Numbered from the stretch's first letter, positions 1-7,513 are shown. The stretch is DNA of 12,279 bases from Pseudomonadota bacterium (GCA_029549705.1 JAKPIR010000243.1:1-12279), one strand, 5' to 3'. Notes: a model not told the origin generated them from the sequence alone. A program made the numbers and translations.

Positions 1-393
1 TTGTGAAAATTTCCCGTCTTTCTGAAACTCAGGCATACCAGTGATGTAAGTCGTCAATTGCATATCACTGATAGCAAATTTTGCGCGCTTGATTTCGTCA
101 TTCAACAATCGTTCATTGATGAGTTGATTGAGCGCAAATGACTTCATTTCTGGCAGGTCAGGCGCAGCAGGGTCAATTTTTCCTTCAGATTGCAGGCGAT
201 TACGAATATTCTTAAGTGCGTTATCGTATTCTTGAATAGAAATATTATTCTTACCCACTTTTGCAACGGCAACATTGCTACCGGCGCTACTTAAATATGA
301 ATCAATACCAAATAATGCAAATGGAATGGTAATGAGGGCTAATAGCGCTTTACCAACCCAACCTTGAGCAACTGAACGAATACTATCTAACAT
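1..393 (-). CDS. ppiD: PpiD-type periplasmic folding factor, N-terminal part (cut by window edge)
   Basis: The first 131 residues of a SurA/PpiD-like protein are present and the rest lies off the left edge. PpiD is an inner-membrane-anchored periplasmic chaperone of the parvulin peptidyl-prolyl isomerase group that acts on proteins emerging from the Sec translocon. The sequence begins MLDSIRSVAQGWVGKALLAL, with one hydrophobic segment at about residues 13-32 ending in an FGID-like motif, as is usual for PpiD. A SurA_N-type region follows: VAKVGKNNISIQEYDNAL at about 42-59, then a QLINERLLNDE helix near residues 90-100. The parvulin domain is not in the window. The ATG has an AAAGGT ribosome site a few bases upstream. 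Its place after hupB and the tRNAs, downstream of tig-clp-lon, is the classic proteobacterial order. The identity rests on the N-terminus and context only. Confidence 0.88.
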   Translation of the reverse strand, partial: MLDSIRSVAQGWVGKALLALITIPFALFGIDSYLSSAGSNVAVAKVGKNNISIQEYDNALKNIRNRLQSEGKIDPAAPDLPEMKSFALNQLINERLLNDEIKRAKFAISDMQLTTYITGMPEFQKDGKFSQ

Positions 394-502
394 AACGGAA
401 TACCTTTAACTGAAATTCTGAAACTTTGGGACTGGCAATAATTTGCGTGTGGGTTAAGAGCAATATTTAAACACACGGTTACCGTCCATTTTTTTGGATA
501 CG

Positions 503-517
503 AGACTATAGCATATT
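503..517 (-). promoter_or_regulatory. Candidate extended -10 promoter for ppiD
   Basis: On the minus strand TGCTATAGT (505-513) is an extended -10 element: TGn followed by TATAGT, one mismatch from TATAAT. No good -35 is visible 16-18 bases upstream, which an extended -10 can tolerate. The predicted start near 498 gives a leader of about 105 bases before the ppiD ATG. The 15-base core AATATGCTATAGTCT recurs exactly upstream of tig at 7514-7528. Confidence 0.5.
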
Positions 518-576
518 TATAATTTTGCATAAGTCAGAAAACGCTCGGACAAAACACGAACGATTAAGTTTTAGAG

Positions 577-618
577 AAAAAAACAAAAAAGCCTGCATAG
601 AAATAAACTATGCAGGCT
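577..618 (-). terminator. Intrinsic terminator after tRNA-Asp
   Basis: An 11-bp perfect stem (590-600 with 608-618) closes a 7-base loop. On the minus strand it is followed at once by TTTTTTGTTTTTTT. It lies about 10 bases beyond the CCA end of tRNA-Asp and separates that transcript from the ppiD promoter. Confidence 0.92.
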
Positions 619-627
619 CATTGTCAG

Positions 628-704
628 TGGCGGAGTGGACGGGACTCGAACCCGCGACCCCCGGCGTGACAGGCCGGTATTCTAACCAACTGAACTACCA
701 CTCC
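628..704 (-). tRNA. tRNA-Asp (anticodon GUC)
   Basis: A full 77-base cloverleaf on the minus strand. The acceptor stem GGAGTGG (698-704) pairs with CCACTCC (632-638). The discriminator base is G and CCA is encoded at 628-630. The anticodon loop is CTGTCAC with anticodon GTC, and the T-loop is GTTCGAGTC. It reads GAC/GAU codons as aspartate. It has its own -10 at 780-785 and its own terminator at 577-618. A 60-codon open frame on the opposite strand (525-707) is an antisense artefact. Confidence 0.97.
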
Positions 705-779
705 TAAAACTAATATTTGAAAGCTGTTTTAATTAAGTTCACACATCAATTTAAAACAACATCAAAATTCACATCCGTC

Positions 780-788
780 ATTATAGCA
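780..788 (-). promoter_or_regulatory. Extended -10 promoter for tRNA-Asp
   Basis: TGCTATAAT on the minus strand is a perfect extended -10 element. The -35 is weak: TTTAAG at 802-807 with a 16-base spacer, three of six matches. Transcription would begin near 773 and leave about 70 bases of 5' leader to be removed from the tRNA. The -35 area lies inside the terminator hairpin of the preceding transcript. Confidence 0.65.
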
Positions 789-821
789 AAATAAAAGAGC
801 GCTTAAACTACCAGCACTCTT
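788..821 (-). terminator. Intrinsic terminator after hupB/tRNA-Val
   Basis: On the minus strand AAGAGTGCT (813-821) pairs with AGCGCTCTT (795-803): nine pairs including one G-U, around a 9-base loop. It is followed by TTATTTT. It lies 47 bases past the 3' end of tRNA-Val. The other strand also has a T-rich tail (TTAATTTTT), so it may act in both directions. Confidence 0.75.
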
Positions 822-867
822 AATTTTTACAATTAGGAACGGCATTAATCACTTTTGTTGGTATTTA

Positions 868-943
868 TGGTGGGTGCTAACGGGGTCGAACCGCTGACAT
901 TCGCCTTGTAAGGGCGACGCTCTACCAACTGAGCTAAGCACCC
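868..943 (-). tRNA. tRNA-Val (anticodon UAC)
   Basis: A 76-base cloverleaf on the minus strand. Acceptor GGGTGCT (937-943) pairs with AGCACCC (872-878). The discriminator is A and CCA is encoded at 868-870. The D-arm begins AGCTCAGTTGG, the anticodon loop is CTTACAA with anticodon TAC, and the T-loop is GGTTCGACC. Its 5' end is only 20 bases after the hupB stop codon and no promoter fits between them, so it is probably cut from a hupB-tRNA transcript. Confidence 0.97.
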
Positions 944-963
944 TGCTTAACCAACAAAGATTG

Positions 964-1239
964 CTAGTTTACAGCATCTTTTAAAGATTTACCAGCCCTA
1001 AATTTAGGAGAATTTGCTGCTTTGATATTAATTGTTGCGCCAGTACGTGGATTACGGCCGCTACGTGCTTCACGTTTGCCAACATAAAATGTACCAAAGC
1101 CGATTAAAGTGACTAATTCGCCTTTTTTCAATGCTTTAGTAATTGAAGCTGTCGTTGCATCTAATGCACGGCCAGCTGCTGCTTTAGAAATACCTGCTGC
1201 TTCTGCAATTTGGTCAATCAATTCTGATTTATTTGCCAC
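964..1239 (-). CDS. hupB: DNA-binding protein HU-beta
   Basis: A 91-residue histone-like HU protein, the usual family length. HU is a dimeric, sequence-independent DNA-bending protein of the nucleoid. The N-terminal helices start MANKSELIDQIAEAAGISKA. The HU/IHF signature runs from GFGTF at about residue 47 to GRNPRTG at 61-67. Its proline 64 is the residue that wedges into DNA at the tip of the beta arm, and basic residues end the protein. The start codon is GTG, supported by GGGAGAG about 7-8 bases upstream. A near-consensus sigma-70 promoter lies at 1306-1335. No clear terminator separates it from lon upstream, so some read-through from lon is possible. tRNA-Val follows 20 bases later. Position next to lon is the usual place for hupB. 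Confidence 0.97.
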   Translation of the reverse strand: MANKSELIDQIAEAAGISKAAAGRALDATTASITKALKKGELVTLIGFGTFYVGKREARSGRNPRTGATINIKAANSPKFRAGKSLKDAVN

Positions 1240-1305
1240 TTGTACTCTCCCTTGTTTAAAATGGTTTTTAACTCACTCATTCTGAGCAATTAATACTCAT
1301 ACAGC

Positions 1306-1335
1306 TTTATATCAAGCCTACAAAGCCCATGTCAA
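1306..1335 (-). promoter_or_regulatory. Sigma-70 promoter for hupB
   Basis: On the minus strand a perfect -35 TTGACA (1330-1335) and a -10 TATAAA (1306-1311) are separated by 18 bases. The same -35 with ATATAA gives a 17-base spacer. The predicted start near 1299 leaves a 60-base leader. This is the best housekeeping promoter in the window, which suits an abundant nucleoid protein. Confidence 0.8.
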
Positions 1336-1368
1336 GCTTTTATCAGCATGCACGCGCATTTTTTTAAA

Positions 1369-3828
1369 TTAATGCTTCGTGTTATCTGCAATCACAGCAT
1401 CACTTTCAAGTGTTTTATCTACAGGCTGAACTTCTTTTACTGAAATTCCGCTCGCATCTTCATTTTCCAGCAATGGTGTTGGAAGTTTTTCTAAAGCCAA
1501 CGCTAAGACCTCATCAATCCATTTGACTGGATGAATATCCAACTTGTTTTTTATGTTTTCCGGGATGTCGGTTAGATCTTTAACATTTTGCAGTGGGATC
1601 AAAACTGTTTTGATGCCACCGCGGTGTGCCGCTAGCAACTTCTCCTTTAAGCCACCAATCGGCAACACCTCGCCTCTTAACGTAATTTCACCAGTCATGG
1701 CCACATCCGCACGCACTGGAATGCCTGTAAGAATAGACACCAGTGCGGTAGTAATCGCAATCCCTGCACTTGGGCCATCTTTAGGAGTTGCGCCTTCAGG
1801 AAAATGAATATGAATATCATTCTTTTCGTAAAAGTCATCCGCAATGCCAAGCCGTTTGGCCCGACTGCGCACCACGCTCATGGCCGCAAGCGTTGATTCT
1901 TTCATGACTTCACCAAGTTTTCCGGTCGTTGTTGTTTTCCCTTTACCAGGCAGCAGTACCGCCTCTATCGTGAGCAATTCACCACCCACAGAAGTCCATG
2001 CCAAGCCGGTAACTTGGCCAATTTGATTTTCTTTTGCGGCTACGCCATAGTCGTAACGCTGAACACCCAAATACTTGTCTAAAACTTTTGGCGTCACTGT
2101 GATTTTCTTAGGCGCTTTGGCACCCTCTTTAGCCTTAGCCGTCAGTAATTCCTTGACGACTTTTCTACAAATTTTTGAAATTTCTTGTTCTAACTTACGA
2201 ACGCCAGCTTCTCTGGTGTAGTAGCGCACAATATCTCGCACCGCAGCATCTGAAATTGTAACTTCAGCGTCTTTGAGGCCATGTGATTTTAATTGTTTGG
2301 GCACCAAGTAGCGCATCGCAATATTCACTTTTTCATCTTCTGTATAGCCTGAGAGATGAATGATTTCCATACGGTCTAACAGTGCGGCAGGAATATTCAT
2401 TGAGTTTGCTGTGGCGACAAACATCACGTCGGATAGATCGTACTCAACCTCAACATAATGATCCGCAAAAGTGTGATTTTGTTCAGGATCCAATACCTCA
2501 AGCAAGGCAGAAGATGGGTCACCACGCATGTCTTGCCCCATTTTATCGACTTCATCGAGTAAAAATAATGGATTTTTTACACCGACTTTACTCATGCTCT
2601 GCAAAATTTTACCCGGCATCGAACCGATATAAGTTCTTCTGTGCCCGCGAATCTCAGATTCATCACGCACGCCACCTAGCGCCATGCGCACAAACTTACG
2701 ATTTACGGCTTTTGCAATGCTTTGCCCAAGAGAAGTTTTACCAACACCAGGTGGGCCGACCAAGCAAAGAATAGGTGCTTTAATTTTATCGACGCGCTGT
2801 TGCACAGCAAGATATTCAACAATACGCTCTTTTACTTTTTCCAAACCATAGTGGTCATCGTCCAGTATTTTTTCAGCCGCTAATAAGTCTTTGCTTATCT
2901 TGGTTTTTTTCTTCCATGGAAGATTAATAAGTGTATCAATATAATTGCGTACAACTGAAGCTTCAGCCGACATCGGCGACATCATCTTTAATTTCTTAAG
3001 TTCACTCGCGACTTTAGCAAGTGCTTCTTTTGGCATATGCGCGTCTTGAATGCGTTTTTCAAGCTCATCCATTTCGGCATTTTCATCTTGCTCACCAAGT
3101 TCTTTTTGGATGGCCTTTACTTGCTCATTCAAATAGTATTCTCGCTGGGTTTTTTCCATTTGGCGCTTCACGCGACCACGAATGCGTTTTTCCACTTGAA
3201 GGATGTCAATTTCACCTTCCATCAAGCGCAGTAAATGTTCTAAACGTTCAGCCACGCTAAACATTTCAAGCACTTTTTGTTTTTCATCAAGTTTTAAAGT
3301 GAGATGCGCGGCAATCGTATCAGCTAACCGACCTGCATCATCAATTGTTGCCAATGAGGTCAGAATTTCTGGGGGTATTTTTTTATTCAATTTCACATAT
3401 TGATCAAACTGCGCAAACACTGTACGCATTAGCGCTTGAATCTCAATGTCATCAACTGATTCTGCAATAAGCTCTACGTGTGCGGCAAAACACTCTTCGG
3501 TTTCAGTGAAATCAGAGAATTTGGCACGTTGTACGCCCTCAACAAGTACTTTTACGGTGCCATCAGGTAACTTAAGCATTTGTAGCACGGTGGCAACCGT
3601 ACCTACTTCATACAAGTCATCCGCGCTGGGCTCATCTTTGTTGGCTGACTTTTGTGCAACCAATAGAATTTGCTTATCGCCCTCAGAGGCAATCTCCAAA
3701 GCTTTTACAGACTTTGTGCGTCCGACGAACAATGGAATAACAAGATGCGGATAGACCACCACGTCACGCAGTGGCAACACTGGCAACATACCAGTTTCAG
3801 CGCTAAATAAAGGTAAACTTTTTATCAT
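1369..3828 (-). CDS. lon: Lon ATP-dependent protease
   Basis: A full-length (819-residue) cytoplasmic AAA+ serine protease that degrades misfolded and regulatory proteins. Numbered from the ATG at 3828: N-terminal substrate domain about 10-205, with the family opening LPVLPLRDVVVYP. A helical linker follows to about 345. Walker A GPPGVGKT is at 358-365 and Walker B LFLLDEVDK at 421-429. The C-terminal protease domain has catalytic Ser687 in DGPSAG and Lys730 in GGLKEK. A longer frame runs back to a TTG at 3840, but that TTG is followed by GGAAG (3834-3838), an ideal ribosome site five bases before the ATG. The start MIKSLPLF is therefore preferred. The C-terminus carries a non-conserved tail of about 35 residues after the P domain. 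A sigma-32-like promoter lies just upstream. Confidence 0.98.
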   Translation of the reverse strand: MIKSLPLFSAETGMLPVLPLRDVVVYPHLVIPLFVGRTKSVKALEIASEGDKQILLVAQKSANKDEPSADDLYEVGTVATVLQMLKLPDGTVKVLVEGVQRAKFSDFTETEECFAAHVELIAESVDDIEIQALMRTVFAQFDQYVKLNKKIPPEILTSLATIDDAGRLADTIAAHLTLKLDEKQKVLEMFSVAERLEHLLRLMEGEIDILQVEKRIRGRVKRQMEKTQREYYLNEQVKAIQKELGEQDENAEMDELEKRIQDAHMPKEALAKVASELKKLKMMSPMSAEASVVRNYIDTLINLPWKKKTKISKDLLAAEKILDDDHYGLEKVKERIVEYLAVQQRVDKIKAPILCLVGPPGVGKTSLGQSIAKAVNRKFVRMALGGVRDESEIRGHRRTYIGSMPGKILQSMSKVGVKNPLFLLDEVDKMGQDMRGDPSSALLEVLDPEQNHTFADHYVEVEYDLSDVMFVATANSMNIPAALLDRMEIIHLSGYTEDEKVNIAMRYLVPKQLKSHGLKDAEVTISDAAVRDIVRYYTREAGVRKLEQEISKICRKVVKELLTAKAKEGAKAPKKITVTPKVLDKYLGVQRYDYGVAAKENQIGQVTGLAWTSVGGELLTIEAVLLPGKGKTTTTGKLGEVMKESTLAAMSVVRSRAKRLGIADDFYEKNDIHIHFPEGATPKDGPSAGIAITTALVSILTGIPVRADVAMTGEITLRGEVLPIGGLKEKLLAAHRGGIKTVLIPLQNVKDLTDIPENIKNKLDIHPVKWIDEVLALALEKLPTPLLENEDASGISVKEVQPVDKTLESDAVIADNTKH

Positions 3829-3833
3829 GAAGA

Positions 3834-3838
3834 CTTCC
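3834..3838 (-). promoter_or_regulatory. Ribosome binding site that fixes the lon start
   Basis: GGAAG on the minus strand, five bases before ATG 3828. It overlaps the first codons of any reading begun at TTG 3840, which has no Shine-Dalgarno of its own (AGCTTAAT upstream). Confidence 0.8.
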
Positions 3839-3881
3839 AAATTAAGCTAAGGTTATAAGCTATCAATGCCTACATAACAAA

Positions 3882-3909
3882 TAATGGGGTTAAAGAGCAC
3901 GTCTTCAAG
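3882..3909 (-). promoter_or_regulatory. Sigma-32 (heat-shock) type promoter for lon
   Basis: On the minus strand CTTGAA (3904-3909), a 14-base spacer, then CCCCATTA (3882-3889). The RpoH consensus is CTTGAA, 13-17 bases, CCCCATnTA. Both core hexamers match and the spacing is in range. The predicted start near 3875 gives a leader of about 47 bases before the lon ATG. Lon is a known heat-shock gene in E. coli with a sigma-32 promoter. The motif is seen directly; activity is inferred. Confidence 0.75.
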
Positions 3910-3917
3910 ACCCCATT
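3883..3917 (-). other. Inverted repeat in the clpX-lon gap, possible weak clpX terminator
   Basis: AATGGGGT (3910-3917, minus strand) and ACCCCATT (3883-3890) form an 8-bp perfect stem. The loop contains a further AAGA/TCTT pairing. The following bases, ATTTGTTAT, are only mildly T-rich, so termination would be weak. The right arm is also the -10 of the sigma-32-like promoter. Confidence 0.5.
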
Positions 3918-3947
3918 GAGAATGATATCAAAATGTTTTTATATGAG

Positions 3948-5228
3948 TTAACCTACGGCCTCTTCAGCAGGCTTGTCGGAATAAATCAAAAGCGCAGGCG
4001 CGTCACCGCGAATAACACCATCATCAATAACAACCTTAGATAGATTTTTGAGAGAAGGTAACTCATACATGATTTCAAGCAGAGAGTGCTCAAGAATTGA
4101 ACGCAATCCGCGTGCCCCAGTTTTGCGCTCCAAGGCTTTTTTTGCTATCAAATGTAGTGCTGATTCTCTAAATTCCAACTCTACACCCTCCATTTTAAAC
4201 AGTTTAATATACTGTTTTGTGAGTGCATTTTTAGGCTCAGTAAGAATAGTCATCAACGCCGACTCATCCAAAGATTCCAATGTGGCGACTACCGGTAGAC
4301 GGCCAATAAATTCCGGTATTAGACCGAATTTGATTAAATCTTCGGGCTCTACATCACGCAACACATCGCCTACCTGACGATTATCATCTTTACTTTTTAC
4401 TTCGGCACCAAAACCAATACCACCTTTTTCAGAGCGCAGTCGAATCACTTTTTCCAAGCCATCAAAAGCACCACCACAAATAAATAGGATGTTGGTTGTA
4501 TCTAACTGCACGAATTCCTGATTAGGGTGCTTGCGTCCCCCTTGTGGCGGTATAGATGCGACCGTGCCTTCAATCAATTTGAGTAGCGCTTGCTGCACGC
4601 CTTCGCCAGATACATCTCGTGTAATAGAGGCGTTTTCTGACTTTCTAGAAATCTTATCGACCTCATCTATGTAGACAATACCGCGCTTCGCTTTTTCGAC
4701 ATCGTAATCGCATTTTTGCAAGAGTTTTTGCATGATGTTTTCAACGTCTTCACCCACGTAACCTGCTTCAGTCAAGGTGGTTGCATCAGCCATAACAAAA
4801 GGCACATCCAAAAGCCTAGCAAGCGTTTGCGCGAGCAGTGTTTTACCAGAACCTGTTGGGCCTATCAGCAAGATATTGCTTTTTGAAATTTCAACTTCAT
4901 CTTTTTGCCCGCCATCTGACAAATTATTATGGCCCAGACGTTTGTAATGGTTATAAACCGCTACGGCAAGATTTTTCTTGGCATGTGTTTGACCGATGAC
5001 GTACTGATCCAATATTTTGCAAATCTCTTGAGGTGTCGGCAAACTTTGTTCAGCTGATTTGAGTCCGTCGGTATTTTTAACTTCCTCTTTAATAATGTCA
5101 TTGCATAAATCAACACACTCATTACACACAAATACTGAAGGGCCAGCAATGAGCTTTTTCACTTCATGCTGACTTTTGCCACAAAATGAGCAATACAGTA
5201 ATTTATCGCCATCGGCCTTATTCGCCAT
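3948..5228 (-). CDS. clpX: ClpX, ATP-dependent unfoldase of the ClpXP protease
   Basis: A 426-residue AAA+ unfoldase, normal family length, that recognises tagged substrates and threads them into ClpP. The N-terminal C4 zinc finger uses Cys13, Cys16, Cys35 and Cys38. Walker A GPTGSGKT is at 123-130, the GYVG pore-1 loop at 156-159, and Walker B VYIDEVDK at 185-192. The RKH substrate loop is at 232-234 and the IGF ClpP-docking loop at 271-273. The sensor-2 motif GARGLR is at 371-376. All key residues are intact. The ATG is preceded by AGGA eight bases upstream. It lies 106 bases after clpP, in the standard tig-clpP-clpX-lon order. It can be read from the tig promoter, possibly helped by a weak internal promoter in the 106-base gap. 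Confidence 0.98.
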   Translation of the reverse strand: MANKADGDKLLYCSFCGKSQHEVKKLIAGPSVFVCNECVDLCNDIIKEEVKNTDGLKSAEQSLPTPQEICKILDQYVIGQTHAKKNLAVAVYNHYKRLGHNNLSDGGQKDEVEISKSNILLIGPTGSGKTLLAQTLARLLDVPFVMADATTLTEAGYVGEDVENIMQKLLQKCDYDVEKAKRGIVYIDEVDKISRKSENASITRDVSGEGVQQALLKLIEGTVASIPPQGGRKHPNQEFVQLDTTNILFICGGAFDGLEKVIRLRSEKGGIGFGAEVKSKDDNRQVGDVLRDVEPEDLIKFGLIPEFIGRLPVVATLESLDESALMTILTEPKNALTKQYIKLFKMEGVELEFRESALHLIAKKALERKTGARGLRSILEHSLLEIMYELPSLKNLSKVVIDDGVIRGDAPALLIYSDKPAEEAVG

Positions 5229-5271
5229 ACGTCATTCCTATTTTATTAAGTAACATTACTAACATCAAATC

Positions 5272-5300
5272 ATTGACTATTTGAGCTATATTATTGTCAA
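5272..5300 (-). promoter_or_regulatory. Possible weak promoter before clpX
   Basis: The clpP-clpX gap contains a perfect -35 TTGACA (5295-5300, minus strand), but the best -10 at 17 bases is GTCAAT (5272-5277), only three of six matches. It could be a weak internal promoter or chance in AT-rich DNA. Confidence 0.3.
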
Positions 5301-5334
5301 TTACGACCAAAAATAAACTATCTTTAAAATGGGC

Positions 5335-5991
5335 CTATGCAGTTTCAGTGCGACTGGTAATTACTTTATCAATCATGCCGTAAGCGACAGATTCTTCTGC
5401 ACTCATAAAATTATCACGCTCAGTGTCAACATCGATTTCCGCAGCCGTTTTACCAGTATGGTGCGCTAAAATGGCATTCAATTTTTCGCGCAAATACATA
5501 ATTTCTTTTGCCTGAATGGCAATATCTGTCGATTGGCCCTGAAAGCCGCCCGAAGGCTGATGAATCATGATGCGTGAATTCGGCAAACTGTAACGCTTAC
5601 CTTTTGCGCCTGAAGCAAGTAAAAATGCACCCATGCTCGCAGCTTGACCAATGCATAAAGTACTCACATCTGCCTTAATGAATTGCATTGTGTCATAAAT
5701 TGACATGCCAGCAGTGACTGAGCCGCCAGGTGAATTAATATAAAGCGAAATATCTTTATCCGGATTTTCGGCCTCAAGAAATAAAAGTTGGGCGACCACT
5801 AGGTTTGCAGATTGGTCATTGACCGGCCCTACCAAGAAAACCACGCGTTCTTTCAGTAAACGCGAATAAATATCATATGAGCGCTCACCACGACCGCTTT
5901 GCTCAACTACCATCGGGATATAGCCTAAGCCCTGAGGCGTCATTTTCTGCTCAGAAATTGGTGAGTCATTCAAACTCGGCTTGTGAATCAT
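5335..5991 (-). CDS. clpP: ClpP, proteolytic subunit of the Clp protease
   Basis: A 218-residue serine peptidase that forms the tetradecameric barrel used with ClpX. The catalytic triad is Ser119 (GQAASMGA), His144 (MIHQPSGG) and Asp193 (DTERDNF), spaced as in E. coli ClpP (25 and 74 residues from the serine). The axial and processing region VVEQSGRGERSYDIYSRLLKERV is conserved. The first roughly 25 residues vary and include a likely propeptide. The ATG overlaps the tig stop in an ATGA arrangement, and GGGAAG within the last tig codons is a well-placed ribosome site. This suggests translational coupling. A second ATG at codon 17 is a less likely start. Next comes clpX, 106 bases on. Confidence 0.98.
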   Translation of the reverse strand: MIHKPSLNDSPISEQKMTPQGLGYIPMVVEQSGRGERSYDIYSRLLKERVVFLVGPVNDQSANLVVAQLLFLEAENPDKDISLYINSPGGSVTAGMSIYDTMQFIKADVSTLCIGQAASMGAFLLASGAKGKRYSLPNSRIMIHQPSGGFQGQSTDIAIQAKEIMYLREKLNAILAHHTGKTAAEIDVDTERDNFMSAEESVAYGMIDKVITSRTETA

Positions 5992-7295
5992 GATGCGCTT
6001 CCCATTAAATCATCGAATTTTACTTTTTTATCTGTAACTTTGGCGTTTGACAGCACCCAAGCCACGGCGTTCTCTTCAGTGGCTAAAGCTGCTGGCTCAT
6101 CAAGACGTTTTGGGTCAGCATAATACCAAGTGACCACTTCAGAGGGACGCTCAAAACTTTGTGCAAACACATCGACCATGGCGCGCACTTGATCAGCGGT
6201 AGCATGCAATTTGTTGGTATTGATAATCTCACCAAGGATTAAGCGCAATTTTGTGCTACGCTTCGCCTGCTCTTCAAACATGCTCGGTTCTAACTTGATG
6301 ACGCTCATGTCTGCTCCGCGCTGTTTTAGATTTTGCGCGGTAGTTTCCATCATGCGATTGATTTCCGTACCTAACAGCACTTTTGGAATGTCCAAATCTG
6401 TATGATCAACCAATGCCTGAAACACCTGTTCTTTCAGTTTAGCACTAACACGTTTGGCAACTTCCTGCTTAAGGCTCTCCGTGACTTCTGCTTTCATTTT
6501 TTCAACGTCACCGTCCTCAACACCAAGACCTTTGGCAAATTCAGCATCAATTGCCGGTAGCTTGGGTTCTGAGACGCTGACATAACTGACGTCATAAGTC
6601 ACCACTTTGCCAGCCAATTGTTCAGGTTGATGATCTGCTGGATAGCTGATTTCAAATTGCTTTGCGCTACCTGCTTTTCCGCCCGCTAAATTCTCATCGA
6701 ATGCGGCGATACGACCACCCTCACCCAATACTAAATCAATGCCAGTAGTTCCCGTTGACTCTACTTCTTTTCCATCGATTGTTGCCTTAAGCGTGACATT
6801 CACGCGGTCACCAATTTTGGCGGATCGTTTGACTGGCACAAAAGTCACACGTTGTTTTACCAGCACGTCTAATGTTTTTTTAACGTCTGCATCACTGACT
6901 TCAATCACAGGGCGCTCGATTTTAACTTTTGAGAGATCTCCGACTTTTACTTCAGGGAACACTTCAAAAGTTGCTGTGTATTCTAATGCTTCGGATGCCG
7001 CGCCAAATGGTTTATGCTCAATATTTGGAAAGCCTGCAACGCGCAATTTAGCCTCATCTACGGCTTCACCAAAGCTTTTTTCAACAGCGCCCGAATAAAC
7101 TTCATCACGTACTTGGTCGCCATAATGTTGGTTCACCAAACCTAATGGCGCTTTTCCTGGCCTAAAACCAGCGAATTTAGCCGTACGTGAGATTTGCGCC
7201 AAACGCTGTTTAATTTGTGCTTCTAACGGTTGTAGTGGAACAGAGATCGTGATGCGACGTTCTAGTTTGCCAAGAGTTTCAACATTCAATGCCAT
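5988..7295 (-). CDS. tig: Trigger factor, ribosome-associated chaperone
   Basis: A 435-residue trigger factor, close to the usual length. It binds the ribosome tunnel exit and shelters nascent chains. The ribosome-binding signature GFRPGKAP is at residues 43-50. An FKBP-like peptidyl-prolyl isomerase domain covers about 155-245, including GDRVNVTLKATIDG and a VLGEG loop. The rest is the helical C-terminal arm domain. The ATG has AGGA nine bases upstream. It is the first gene of the tig-clpP-clpX block and its stop overlaps the clpP start. The candidate promoter at 7516-7524 implies an untranslated leader of about 210 bases, which contains a hairpin at 7428-7459. Confidence 0.97.
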   Translation of the reverse strand: MALNVETLGKLERRITISVPLQPLEAQIKQRLAQISRTAKFAGFRPGKAPLGLVNQHYGDQVRDEVYSGAVEKSFGEAVDEAKLRVAGFPNIEHKPFGAASEALEYTATFEVFPEVKVGDLSKVKIERPVIEVSDADVKKTLDVLVKQRVTFVPVKRSAKIGDRVNVTLKATIDGKEVESTGTTGIDLVLGEGGRIAAFDENLAGGKAGSAKQFEISYPADHQPEQLAGKVVTYDVSYVSVSEPKLPAIDAEFAKGLGVEDGDVEKMKAEVTESLKQEVAKRVSAKLKEQVFQALVDHTDLDIPKVLLGTEINRMMETTAQNLKQRGADMSVIKLEPSMFEEQAKRSTKLRLILGEIINTNKLHATADQVRAMVDVFAQSFERPSEVVTWYYADPKRLDEPAALATEENAVAWVLSNAKVTDKKVKFDDLMGSAS

Positions 7296-7427
7296 GCGGT
7301 TTATTCCTAAAATCTAAATGCAATCTCGTTAGCGTGAATCATACATAATGTACGTTACAGAGATGCTTTAATAAAGTTAAATTAGAACGAAATGTAAGAA
7401 ATAATCCAGTGTTATGTGGTTTGGTTG

Positions 7428-7459
7428 GTGAAAAAAAGCTAGCTTTGTCCTTTTTTCAC
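7428..7459 (-). other. Hairpin in the long tig leader
   Basis: On the minus strand GTGAAAAAAGG (7449-7459) pairs with CTTTTTTTCAC (7428-7438): 11 pairs with one G-U, around a 10-base loop. An alternative pairing uses the palindrome AAAGCTAGCTTT (7435-7446), which is followed by TTTT. The downstream bases CAACCAAACC do not form a U-tract, so the long hairpin is not an ordinary terminator. Confidence 0.5.
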
Positions 7460-7513
7460 TTTATCCAGAAACGGTGGATTGACCAACTTACTAGTCCGTG
7501 TGATTTCAGCCGA

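Noticed and set aside
525..707. 60-codon plus-strand open frame (ends ...GLEPATPGVTGRYSNQLNYHS)
   Set aside because: It runs across the tRNA-Asp terminator and the complement of tRNA-Asp. This peptide type is a well-known misannotation of antisense tRNA sequence.
2382..2774. 130-codon plus-strand open frame inside lon
   Set aside because: It lies fully antisense to the conserved AAA+ region of lon and has no protein-like composition. It is a shadow of lon codon usage.
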